From Martelella sp. HB161492 (lineage in GTDB: Bacteria; Pseudomonadota; Alphaproteobacteria; Rhizobiales; Rhizobiaceae): a stretch of 64,000 nt of DNA. Within the stretch, counting starts at the first letter, position 1; every line of letters begins with the position of its first letter. The stretch lies in the NCBI RefSeq assembly GCF_013184775.1, contig NZ_JAATVV010000005.1, positions 332,478-396,477 on the forward strand, in the 5' to 3' direction. The position numbers were made by a program, and so were the translations under genes. Of this stretch, positions 19,130 to 26,751 are shown one piece after another. Below the pieces are notes generated by a model, which was given only the letters and a program-made list of their open reading frames with translations, had not been told where the DNA came from and did not search any database.

Positions 19130-19600
19130 TTACAGCGCCAGTGGCACTTCGAAGCTTCGCTTGAGCGTTTCCATCGGAACATCTGTCTTCACGTTGAGGA
19201 CGCTTGGAATGCGCGTCAGCTGGTCTGCCTGGAAACGCCAATAGCTGTGAAGGTCGGCGGTGACAATGCGCAGGATCGCGTCGCATTCGCCGGTCGTCAG
19301 GTAGCATTCCATGACTTCCGGCAACCGTCTGACCGCCTCCGCGAATTGAAGCGTGACCTGTGCATCCTGGGTTTTGAACCAGACACGGGCAAACACTGTC
19401 AGGCCCGCCCCCACCTTCGCCGGATCGAGAACGGCGACATAGCGATCAATGATGCCGACTTCTTCCAACAGCCGGACGCGGCGCAGGCATGGCGAAGGCG
19501 ATAATCCGACTTCTTTCGCCAGATCGATGTTGGATATGCGTCCGTCGCGTTGCAGCGCTTTCAGGATCCGCCGGTCAATCGCGTCAAGTTTGAATGGCAT
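19130..19600 (-). CDS. Lrp/AsnC-family transcriptional regulator
   Basis: 156-residue Lrp-type regulator. The N-terminal HTH reads DAIDRRILKALQRDGRISNIDLAKEVGLSPSPCL (in part), then RRVRLLEEVGII. The C-terminal RAM domain contains the ECYLTTGECDAILRI pattern of amino-acid binding. It is divergent from argG, with a 14-of-15 match to the enteric Lrp consensus in the gap. This makes it the probable regulator of the neighbouring argG copy and of itself. Confidence 0.9.
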   Translation of the reverse strand: MPFKLDAIDRRILKALQRDGRISNIDLAKEVGLSPSPCLRRVRLLEEVGIIDRYVAVLDPAKVGAGLTVFARVWFKTQDAQVTLQFAEAVRRLPEVMECYLTTGECDAILRIVTADLHSYWRFQADQLTRIPSVLNVKTDVPMETLKRSFEVPLAL

Positions 19601-19625
19601 GATAGTGCCTCAGATTTCTATATTT

Positions 19626-19640
19626 CAGCATATTATGCCA
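19626..19640. promoter_or_regulatory. Lrp box between lrp and argG
   Basis: CAGCATATTATGCCA fits the E. coli Lrp consensus YAGHAWATTWTDCTR at 14 of 15 positions and contains the palindrome GCATA-T-TATGC. It lies 25 bases upstream of the lrp start and 86 bases before argG, where one site could control both. The match is seen; binding is inferred. Confidence 0.65.
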
Positions 19641-19725
19641 AATTATCTTATTCCTGTGAACTCTTTGCAATCTCATTGCGCATCGGTTGGCTTATCGTTT
19701 TGTCAGGCTCCAACCCGAGGCGAAG

Positions 19726-20976
19726 ATGATGACGAAAGCGAAAGAGAAAATTGTGCTGTCCTATTCGGGAGGCCTGGACACCTCCGTCATTCTCAAGTGG
19801 TTGCAGGATACTTACCGATGCGAGGTGGTCACTTTTACCGCGGATCTCGGCCAGGACGAAGCGCTGGGACCCATACGCGAGAAGGCCGAGCGGCTTGGCG
19901 TCAGGGATATCCGCATTGTCGACGTCCGAGAGGAATTCGTTCGTGATTTCGTCTTTCCGATGTTTCGGGCCAATACGCTTTATGAAGGGCAATATCTGCT
20001 CGGCTCCTCCATTGCGCGACCGTTGATCGCCAGACATCTCGTGGAAATTGCAAAAGAGGTTGGCGCTGTTGCCATCTCCCACGGCGCCACCGGCAAGGGC
20101 AATGATCAGCTGCGCTTCGAACTGGCGGCCAACGCGCTCGATCCGTCGATCAAGGTCATCGCCCCATGGCGCACTTGGGATATTCAGTCGCGCAAGCAGC
20201 TGATCGACTATGCCGAGCGGCATCAGATAGCGATTGCAAAGGACAAGCGCGGCGAAGCTCCTTTCTCGATTGACGCGAACCTGCTGCATACCTCAACGGA
20301 AGGAAATATCCTGGAGGATCCCTCGGTGATCGCACCTTCCTATATCTATCAGCGAACGGTTGATCCGTTCGATGCACCGGACGAGCCGGAAACGGTCGTG
20401 ATCGGCTTTGCGGAGGGCGATGCCGTTTCCGTAAATGGCATAGTGCTGACGCCGGCTGAGCTTCTGACAGAACTCAACAGACTGGGCGGCAAGCATGGCA
20501 TCGGCAGAGTTGATCTGGTCGAGAACCGGTTCGTCGGCATGAAATCCCGCGGCGTCTACGAGACGCCTGGCGGTACCATCCTGCTTGCCGCGCATCGCGG
20601 TATCGAATCGATCACGCTTGATCGCGCGGCTGCACATCTGAAGGATGAACTCATGCCACGCTATGCGGCGCTCATCTACGGCGGTTTCTGGTTTTCCCCG
20701 GAGCGGCAGATGCTACAGGCGCTGATCGACCGGAGCCAGACCCATGTCAGCGGCGAAGTGACGCTCAGACTCTACAAGGGCTCGGCCAATGTGGTCGCCC
20801 GCTCGTCCTCTGCTTCGCTCTATGCGATGGATCTGGTCACCTTCGAAGAGGGATCCGGAGCATACGATCACCATGATGCCGAGGGCTTCATCAGACTCAA
20901 CGGCCTTCGTCTGAAAAGCTGGGCTACCCGCAACAGCAAAGCAGGGCCGGGCCATGGTAGATCAGGACCTATCTGA
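19726..20976 (+). CDS. argG: Argininosuccinate synthase
   Basis: Joins citrulline and aspartate with ATP to form argininosuccinate. The 416-residue protein starts with the N-type ATP pyrophosphatase P-loop SYSGGLDTS. It has [12 protein letters not shown] (substrate-binding), [25 protein letters not shown] and the family C terminus. ATG 19726 follows GAGGCGAAG; the frame extends to 19687 without support. Its place next to a dedicated Lrp and away from other arg genes suggests a second, specially regulated copy rather than the housekeeping gene. Confidence 0.94.
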   Translation: MMTKAKEKIVLSYSGGLDTSVILKWLQDTYRCEVVTFTADLGQDEALGPIREKAERLGVRDIRIVDVREEFVRDFVFPMFRANTLYEGQYLLGSSIARPLIARHLVEIAKEVGAVAISHGATGKGNDQLRFELAANALDPSIKVIAPWRTWDIQSRKQLIDYAERHQIAIAKDKRGEAPFSIDANLLHTSTEGNILEDPSVIAPSYIYQRTVDPFDAPDEPETVVIGFAEGDAVSVNGIVLTPAELLTELNRLGGKHGIGRVDLVENRFVGMKSRGVYETPGGTILLAAHRGIESITLDRAAAHLKDELMPRYAALIYGGFWFSPERQMLQALIDRSQTHVSGEVTLRLYKGSANVVARSSSASLYAMDLVTFEEGSGAYDHHDAEGFIRLNGLRLKSWATRNSKAGPGHGRSGPI

Positions 20977-21051
20977 GGTTTTGCCCTGCTTTCGTTCCTT
21001 CCAGACAGGGCGCTGATCAAGGTTCTCGCCGCAGCCTTTGTCCTGCTGGCG

Positions 21052-21078
21052 CTGCTCTGACCTTTTCTGACAGAGCAG
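21052..21078. terminator. Hairpin between convergent argG and response regulator genes
   Basis: CTGCTCTG and CAGAGCAG form a perfect 8-bp stem around an 11-base loop, between the 3' ends of argG and the minus-strand response regulator. The position suits a bidirectional terminator, although there is no long T tract. Confidence 0.45.
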
Positions 21079-21098
21079 GCGGCGGCGGCGTGGCGGCA

Positions 21099-21839
21099 TC
21101 AGTGAATTTCGAGATCGGCAGCAAAGCTGATGCCGACGGAGCGGATCGTCTTCATCGGCAGATCAACGTCGATCGAGGCGGCCTTCTGTTTCAGACGCTG
21201 GGTAATGGCATCAATGCCTCGTGCTTCGGGGCGGTCTTCGAAACCGAACGCTTCAGACAGGGTCGTGCGGCTGACCGGTTGTCCGCCAGCCTCGGCCAGA
21301 AGTGTCAGGAGCTGCATCTCGCGGGCGGTCAGATCGATCTTTCGTTCCGCCGGGGTGATCAGCAGATATCCGCGCAGGTCCAGTTTCCAGGCGGCCGCCT
21401 GAGCCTGTGGCACGGCAGCAATGTCTGGCAGCCGCCGTGCGAGATTGCGGATGGCCAGAAGCAATTCGTTGCCGTCGACCGGTTTGGTCATGTAGAGGTC
21501 CGCGCCCTCGCCATAGCCGCGAATGCGGTCCTCACGGCCGGTGCGGGCAGTCAGCATGATGATCCCCGTGCGCCGGGCATCGGGAGCCAGCTCGGCCGCC
21601 AGATCAAAGCCGCTGCAATCGGGAAGGTTCACATCAAGTATGGCAATATCGAAACTGGCATTGCGCAGCGCCTTGTAGAACTCCAGGCCGGAAGCAGCCT
21701 CCGTGACAGCGTTGCCGCGCAGTCGCAGATATTCGGCAAGGCTCTGCCTGAGATCCCGATCATCTTCCACCAGCAGGACGCGGACCGGTGGCGTCGCTTC
21801 GCTGTCTTCATTCTCGTGCAGCTGCATCGTCTGCGTCAT
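21099..21839 (-). CDS. OmpR/PhoB-family response regulator
   Basis: 246-residue two-component response regulator. The receiver domain (VLLVEDDRDLRQSLAEYLRLRG) has the phosphoacceptor Asp69 in AILDVNLPD and the conserved lysine in MTKPVDG. The C-terminal winged helix includes DLTAREMQLLTLLAEAGGQPVSR, as in OmpR/PhoB proteins. Its start is the ATG at 21839 (a TTG at 21848 is in frame). It is divergent from the sensor kinase gene, and its likely target is the repeat array upstream of the exported-peptide genes. Confidence 0.9.
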   Translation of the reverse strand: MTQTMQLHENEDSEATPPVRVLLVEDDRDLRQSLAEYLRLRGNAVTEAASGLEFYKALRNASFDIAILDVNLPDCSGFDLAAELAPDARRTGIIMLTARTGREDRIRGYGEGADLYMTKPVDGNELLLAIRNLARRLPDIAAVPQAQAAAWKLDLRGYLLITPAERKIDLTAREMQLLTLLAEAGGQPVSRTTLSEAFGFEDRPEARGIDAITQRLKQKAASIDVDLPMKTIRSVGISFAADLEIH

Positions 21840-21908
21840 CGCTATCAATATTGATTTCAGTCATATCTTTGGGGAACTATAGCGCAATCGTCAAGGAGAG
21901 CAGACTTC

Positions 21909-23954
21909 ATGTCAAACGGGGCCAGCCACGCTGGAGCAGCTTTTTACCGCTTTGCAGTCCGGGCATTTGTCATTCTCATGGCGCTGTTGATCCTGTCAGC
22001 TGCAAGGGGAGGGATGGCCGCTGCCGAACCATCTCTGCCAGATCCCGAGGTTTCCATTCTTACCGGCGCATCGGCAGATCTCACCCTGCAAGACCTGCTG
22101 GCAGATCCCAACCAATACCGGTTTGTCCAAACGGCGCGCAATCGCATTCCGGCCCGTTTCAGCCCCGATCCCGTCTGGATGAAGGTCCGGATCACGTCCC
22201 AGGATCCGATGCATGTTCTGATGTCGCTGACGCCGAGCTTCATCGATCTGATCGATGTCTATGTGGCGGATGAGGCCCCCGGTCTGACAGCAGCCGATTT
22301 CAGTCACAGCGCGCTTGGCGCGCGGCGACCTCTGGCGCAAAGCGGCTATTCCGGGCTCGATGAGGTTGTTCCGCTTGACCTTGATGCCGGCGCGACGAAA
22401 GTCATCTTTATCCGGGCTCAGGCCAGCGGCGTGACGCTGCTTCTCAATCTCAAGCTGTTCCAGCCTGTCGCCCATGTCATCCATACCGCCTATGTCACCA
22501 CCAGCGGCGGCATGGTTCTGGGCAGCATGTTTCTGCTGTTTGTTACTCAGCTTTTGCTGTTCCGGCTCAATCGTGATCCGCTCTACCTATATCTTGCGCT
22601 CAGCACTGTCAGCGCGGCGGGCTATCATTTCAGCAATCTCGGTTATTCCAGGCTGCTGCTGTTTCCCTCTGGAGGGACAGGCAACGACATCTTTCTTGCC
22701 TTCTTCTCCTCATTCGGCCTGATTGTCGGCGCGCTCACGACACGGCAAGTGTTCGAATTGTGGGATCGAAAGCACTGGATGTACTGGTTTTGCATGGTCA
22801 GTCTGGCGATCGGTGTGGCATGCACGCTTGCTGTCTTTGTCGGGCTGAACCTCTATTTCGCGCCGATCCGAAACCTGACGGTGCAGATTTTTGTCGCGGT
22901 GACGGCTTGCTACAGCCTTTTCACGCTCAAGCGCGGCGATAGTTCGTCCTTTATCAGGACTGCGGCCTATCTTGTCCTGTTTCTCGGATTGACCGCCACC
23001 CTGCTCTATTACTGGAATGTTCCCTGGCTGCCGGAGGTGGCATCCAAGGGCTATGCCGTTGCCTGCCTGGTCGAGGCTCTGCTTCTGACCATCATGCTGA
23101 GCTGGCGCCTGCGCCTTGCCTCGCATCTGAATACCGCCCTGCAGACGCAAGCGCTTGAGGTCGCACGCGATGCGGAACAAAAGGCCGTCGATCTGGTGCA
23201 GGAGCGGACGCAGGAACTGGCGGCTGCCAAACAGACTGCCGAGGCAGCGCTGGCTGCAGAAATGGAGCAGAAGAAGGAGCAGGTTCGCTTCATGGAGGTT
23301 ATTTCCCATCAATATCGCACCCCGCTGGCCACGGTGCGTTCCAATGTTGATACGATCGAGCTGAGCCTTGGGGCCGATGACGACGTCAACCGGCAGAGGA
23401 TTGCCCGCATTCGGCGCGGAATTTCCCGTCTGGTGGAAGTGCTGGACGTGAATCTGGACCGCAGCCGTATTCAGGGATCGGCGCTCGAGCCGCAGAAATC
23501 GAGGGTTGCGATCAAACCATTGACGCTCGACATCGTGCGGCGCGCGCGCGATCTGATGCCGGATGCCGACATCGTCATTTCGCTGCAGCCGCCGGTCGAG
23601 CAGCTGAAGATCGAGGTTGACGGACATATGTTCGGCCTCGTTCTGATCAATCTTCTGGAGAATGCTGTGAAATATTCAGCGCCGGCTGGCGGCAGACCCG
23701 TCACGCTGGTCGTCGCTGCCCGTGATGACGCGGTACTCTTTTCCGTCGTGGATCATGGGATCGGCATCCCACCGGATGAAATCGAGACGGTGCTGGCTGC
23801 GAAAGTGCGCGGCTCCAATATTGACGAGATCGGCGGAACCGGGCTCGGCCTTTCGCTGGTGTCCCGGATCATAGCCGCGCATGGCGGTAAACTGGATCTT
23901 GAAAGTGTCGAGGGACACGGGACGACGGTCACCGTGCAGCTGCCGCGCCATTAG
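21909..23954 (+). CDS. 7TMR-DISM sensor histidine kinase
   Basis: 681-residue inner-membrane sensor kinase. An N-terminal hydrophobic segment is followed by a periplasmic DISMED2-like beta domain (about residues 40-190) and seven transmembrane helices (about 195-400), starting VLGSMFLLFVTQLLLF. A coiled-coil linker leads to the HisKA dimerisation domain with His467 in VISHQYRTPLA. A HATPase domain with the N box LLENAVKYS and GTGLGLSLVSRI completes it. DISMED2 domains bind carbohydrate-like or small extracellular ligands in other proteins. AAGGAG precedes the ATG. It pairs with the divergent response regulator and lies directly before the peptide export genes. Confidence 0.9.
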   Translation: MSNGASHAGAAFYRFAVRAFVILMALLILSAARGGMAAAEPSLPDPEVSILTGASADLTLQDLLADPNQYRFVQTARNRIPARFSPDPVWMKVRITSQDPMHVLMSLTPSFIDLIDVYVADEAPGLTAADFSHSALGARRPLAQSGYSGLDEVVPLDLDAGATKVIFIRAQASGVTLLLNLKLFQPVAHVIHTAYVTTSGGMVLGSMFLLFVTQLLLFRLNRDPLYLYLALSTVSAAGYHFSNLGYSRLLLFPSGGTGNDIFLAFFSSFGLIVGALTTRQVFELWDRKHWMYWFCMVSLAIGVACTLAVFVGLNLYFAPIRNLTVQIFVAVTACYSLFTLKRGDSSSFIRTAAYLVLFLGLTATLLYYWNVPWLPEVASKGYAVACLVEALLLTIMLSWRLRLASHLNTALQTQALEVARDAEQKAVDLVQERTQELAAAKQTAEAALAAEMEQKKEQVRFMEVISHQYRTPLATVRSNVDTIELSLGADDDVNRQRIARIRRGISRLVEVLDVNLDRSRIQGSALEPQKSRVAIKPLTLDIVRRARDLMPDADIVISLQPPVEQLKIEVDGHMFGLVLINLLENAVKYSAPAGGRPVTLVVAARDDAVLFSVVDHGIGIPPDEIETVLAAKVRGSNIDEIGGTGLGLSLVSRIIAAHGGKLDLESVEGHGTTVTVQLPRH

Positions 23955-24297
23955 CCGCCTTCGTCCTTTGCGTTGGTCTTTGACGGCACGGACCTGATTG
24001 CCCTGTTCCGGACATATCCATGTAGAATCGCTATTTTGCGATCGGATTGTTACATTGCGTTACACAGCATTACTTTGTAACATGTAAAAATTAGTTGACT
24101 GATATGTTTTTTGTTTGAATTTTCCAAAAATCAATATTACGTTTACTTGATAATAAGCAGGGCGCCATTTTCGTCAGAATGCCCTTCACGCGGCAAGTGG
24201 AATGTCTTTCCGCAGGTGCCGTGATCAGACACGCATCCGCACGGGATGTTTGCGATTGCAAGATCAGGCTGCAAAGCACAATCAGATGGAGATTCTC
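23955..24297. other. Promoter region of the exported-peptide operon
   Basis: About 340 bases between the kinase stop and the first precursor. The central part (24000-24180) is clearly AT-rich relative to its surroundings and contains the tandem TTAC repeats annotated separately. The precursor frame can be extended to 24202 but those residues are basic and lack a ribosome site. Confidence 0.6.
24050..24081. promoter_or_regulatory. Three TTAC direct repeats at 10-bp spacing, candidate OmpR-type operator
   Basis: TTAC occurs at 24050, 24060 and 24070, exactly one helical turn apart, followed by TTTGTAACA, which also gives a TGTTAC...GTAACA dyad. Direct repeats at 10-11 bp are the hallmark of OmpR/PhoB-family binding sites. 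The adjacent response regulator belongs to that family, so the two-component system probably controls the downstream peptide operon. Confidence 0.6.
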
Positions 24298-24645
24298 ATG
24301 ACCAGCAAAGACCAAGTGACCGGAACCGCAAAAGCTGACGAAACCGAAATCAGCGAGCTGGGACCGGACGCATTGCAGGCCGCATCCGGTGGCAGTGTCG
24401 GGAGCGATCTGAAGGACGCGGCCGGCTGGGTGGATGACCATCACAGTGCCGTTGGGGCGACGATCGGTGCAGTTGCTGGCGGTATCTTCATCGCCCCGGC
24501 CGCAGCGGCTGGCGCTGCCACTCTGGCAGCCGGTGCAGCGGTCGTTGCGACCGGAGCGGTGATTGGCGCAGGGGTTGCGGATGCGGCCGATGCGGCAGTT
24601 CATGGTGCCGAGGATGCCGTTGATGAACTCAAGAAGATCTTCTGA
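24298..24645 (+). CDS. Double-glycine-leader exported peptide precursor 1 (microcin/bacteriocin-like)
   Basis: 115-residue precursor. Residues 1-32 form a charged leader ending TEISELGPDALQAASGG. Cleavage after Gly31-Gly32 by the C39 peptidase encoded at 26752 would release an 83-residue core. The core has a short acidic helix and then a long Gly/Ala-rich hydrophobic segment with several GxxxG/AxxxA steps (SAVGATIGAVAGGIF onward), ending in an amphipathic DAVDELKKIF tail. This suggests a membrane-inserting peptide. It has no cysteines, and no modification enzyme is nearby. GGAG lies 7 bases before ATG 24298. Its leader closely matches precursor 2. Confidence 0.8.
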   Translation: MTSKDQVTGTAKADETEISELGPDALQAASGGSVGSDLKDAAGWVDDHHSAVGATIGAVAGGIFIAPAAAAGAATLAAGAAVVATGAVIGAGVADAADAAVHGAEDAVDELKKIF

Positions 24646-24675
24646 CCTCTTCAAGACCCGATGGAGCGAATAGTC

Positions 24676-25062
24676 ATGATGGATGACAACAAGAAGTCTG
24701 CGGCCGCAAAGGCAGATGAAACAGAAATCAGCGAGCTGGATGCCGGGGATCTGCAGAACGCTGCGGGCGGCAGCCTGTGGGGCGATATCAAGGGCGCCGG
24801 TGAATGGGTTGGTCATGAGGTCGAGGAACATCCCGTCGCCGCTGTAACCGCTGTTGTCGGTGCAGTGACCGGGATTGGTGCAATTGCCGATGTGGTTGCC
24901 GTGGCGGGCAGTGATGCGGCTGCCATCCTTGGGGTGAGCACGGGCGATCTGGTCAGCGGTGCGGTCGGCAAGACAGCCTCCGCGATCGTCTCCAGCGGGG
25001 CCGTTTCCGGCACCATCGATGCTGCTGGTCAGGTCATCAAGGATAAGCTGAGCGGCTCCTGA
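24676..25062 (+). CDS. Double-glycine-leader exported peptide precursor 2 (microcin/bacteriocin-like)
   Basis: 128-residue precursor whose leader is also 32 residues and ends TEISELDAGDLQNAAGG. Residues 11-21 (AKADETEISEL) are identical to precursor 1 at the same positions, as are Leu26, Gln27, Ala29 and the Gly-Gly pair. The predicted 96-residue core starts SLWGDIKGAGEWVGHEVEEHP and continues as a Val/Ala/Gly-rich hydrophobic stretch with a C-terminal IKDKLSGS. The cores differ although the leaders are conserved, as in two-peptide bacteriocins. GGAG precedes ATG 24676. No cysteines. Confidence 0.8.
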   Translation: MMDDNKKSAAAKADETEISELDAGDLQNAAGGSLWGDIKGAGEWVGHEVEEHPVAAVTAVVGAVTGIGAIADVVAVAGSDAAAILGVSTGDLVSGAVGKTASAIVSSGAVSGTIDAAGQVIKDKLSGS

Positions 25063-25080
25063 CGCTGAACAGAACCCGAT

Positions 25081-25108
25081 GACCGCCAGCCGCGATCGGC
25101 TGACGGTC
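25081..25108 (+). terminator. Intercistronic hairpin after the precursor genes
   Basis: GACCGCCAGCCG and CGGCTGACGGTC make a 12-bp stem with one C-A mismatch and a CGAT loop, 18 bases after the precursor 2 stop. No T run follows. A partial terminator or processing stem here would let precursors be made in excess over the transporter genes, a common layout in bacteriocin operons. Confidence 0.5.
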
Positions 25109-25153
25109 CGCCTATGGACAGGACAGGGTGAACCTTAACCAGAGGAGCAGAGA

Positions 25154-25369
25154 ATGGAAGCGGCGAAGGGGAAAGCCGATAAAGGGGCTGGGGCAGAGGG
25201 CACGCCTGAAGATGACCGGCAACCGCCGAGAGGCGCCTTTGACGGCGGCTTTCTCGATAATGTTTGGGTCGGCAGCCTGCAACACAGGCCGAGCACTGGC
25301 CGAGACACCGGCAATCCGGCCGGGGCGGAGCCGAACGGGACCCGCAAAGCGGTCGATCTCGACCTCTGA
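25154..25369 (+). CDS. Possible small protein between precursors and transporter genes
   Basis: 71-codon frame with a clear GAGGAG Shine-Dalgarno 6 bases before ATG. The product is hydrophilic, proline- and glycine-rich, begins MEAAKGKADKG and lacks the conserved leader and Gly-Gly site in the right place. It could be a small accessory or immunity-type protein, but it has no hydrophobic segment, or it may be chance. An overlapping 109-codon frame (25128-25457) has no ribosome site. No family recognised. Confidence 0.3.
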   Translation: MEAAKGKADKGAGAEGTPEDDRQPPRGAFDGGFLDNVWVGSLQHRPSTGRDTGNPAGAEPNGTRKAVDLDL

Positions 25370-25472
25370 TGCCGGTCCCAAACACGGCGTCCATCGATAT
25401 TTAGCAATCTTGCCTGCCAGCTCGGATCGCAGGCGCATATCCGCATTTGAAGAATGAAAGTGCTGCAACGTC

Positions 25473-26750
25473 ATGTCCAGTTCTCCGGCGCCGGCGCGGA
25501 AGGTCTATCGTCAATCCGCGCTCAAGCATCTCCAGACCCCGGAGAGTGCAGACAGTCTGATGCGCGTCGTCGGCCCGAGCGGCTGGGTGGTTCTGGTGGC
25601 GATCGCCATTGTCATTGGCGGTGCCATCTATTGGGGGTTCTTCGGCACGGTGACGACCTTTGTGCAGGGCAAGGGTATTCTTGGTCCGGCCTTTGGTGAA
25701 ACCAGGGATTTCGTCGTCACCCATTCGGGCATCCTGCAGAGCCTGCCGCCGAAACTCGGTGATACGATTAAGAAAGGCGATCTCATCGCCGCGGTCGAAA
25801 TCATTTCCGTTGCCCAGGACAAACGCGAGGCTGACCGCACACTGCGCTCGCTGAAGGACGAACAGGCGCTGCTCCAGTCCTATTGGAATACGCTTCTTCC
25901 GCAGCAGCTTTCTGATCTGAAGAAGAAGGAAGCGGACCTTAGCAAACAGGCCGAGTGGGAACAGAAGCAGGTGGACAGCCGCCAGAAGATTCTGGATGGC
26001 TTCGAAAAAGCCAGTGCGACCGGTGCAATTACGGCACTTCGTCTCGATGAAGCCCGGGATTCCCTCATCCAGGCTTCGACGACCCTTGCACAGACAAAGC
26101 TCGATCTGGACCAGATCGCAGCCCAGCGGCTTGAGCTGGATAATCGGAAGACAACCGCCTTCCAGAGCATGAATGACCGGCTTTTGCAGGCCGAAGAAAA
26201 CATTTCCGACCTTGAGGATACGCTGCAGAGTGGCGGCAAGGTCTATTCCGATATTGACGGCAAGGTCATCGACGTCGAGGGCAGCCCCGGGGCCTATGTG
26301 GAACCCGGCTCGCCGCTGTTGACGGTTCAGCCGGTCGATGAAAGCATTGACGGCGTGTTTTTTGCCAATCCGCTCAACGGCAAGAAGATCACCGCGGGCA
26401 TGGAAGTCAATGTTGCGCCCTCGACCGTGGAGGCGGCACGGTTTGGCACGATCCGCGGCAAGGTGGTTTGGGTCAGCCAGGATCCGCAAAGCGACACGGC
26501 TGTCGAACGACAGATCGGCAATGCGACACTGGCCAAGTCGCTGACTGGCGACGTCGCGCCGATTGCCTTCGGCGTGATCCTCGACCGGGACAAGCAGGCG
26601 CCTTCCGGTTTTCAGTGGACGTCAGGCCATGGTCCCGACATGCAGATTCCGCCCGGTACGCTTGCTGATGCCGATGTGGCCGTCGAATCCGTGCCGCCGA
26701 TCGTTCTGGTGATCCCCGCGATCCGACACCTGCTCGGCCTGGATCAGTAA
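25473..26750 (+). CDS. HlyD-family adaptor of peptide exporter (NHLP-type)
   Basis: 425-residue periplasmic adaptor (membrane fusion protein) linking the ABC exporter to the envelope. A single transmembrane helix is near residues 34-54 (GWVVLVAIAIVIGGAIYWGFF region). A lipoyl-like half follows, then a long alpha-helical hairpin (about 115-255, rich in E/K/Q/L) and a beta-barrel segment containing GKVIDVEGSPGAYVEPGSPLLTVQ (in part). Gene order adaptor, C39-ABC, second ABC matches NHLM/NHLP bacteriocin export sets. Only one base separates it from the next gene. Confidence 0.85.
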   Translation: MSSSPAPARKVYRQSALKHLQTPESADSLMRVVGPSGWVVLVAIAIVIGGAIYWGFFGTVTTFVQGKGILGPAFGETRDFVVTHSGILQSLPPKLGDTIKKGDLIAAVEIISVAQDKREADRTLRSLKDEQALLQSYWNTLLPQQLSDLKKKEADLSKQAEWEQKQVDSRQKILDGFEKASATGAITALRLDEARDSLIQASTTLAQTKLDLDQIAAQRLELDNRKTTAFQSMNDRLLQAEENISDLEDTLQSGGKVYSDIDGKVIDVEGSPGAYVEPGSPLLTVQPVDESIDGVFFANPLNGKKITAGMEVNVAPSTVEAARFGTIRGKVVWVSQDPQSDTAVERQIGNATLAKSLTGDVAPIAFGVILDRDKQAPSGFQWTSGHGPDMQIPPGTLADADVAVESVPPIVLVIPAIRHLLGLDQ

Positions 26751-26751
26751 C

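Noticed and set aside
25128..25457. 109-codon frame between precursor and adaptor genes
   Set aside because: No ribosome site and basic, low-complexity translation; the 71-codon frame at 25154 has better signals.
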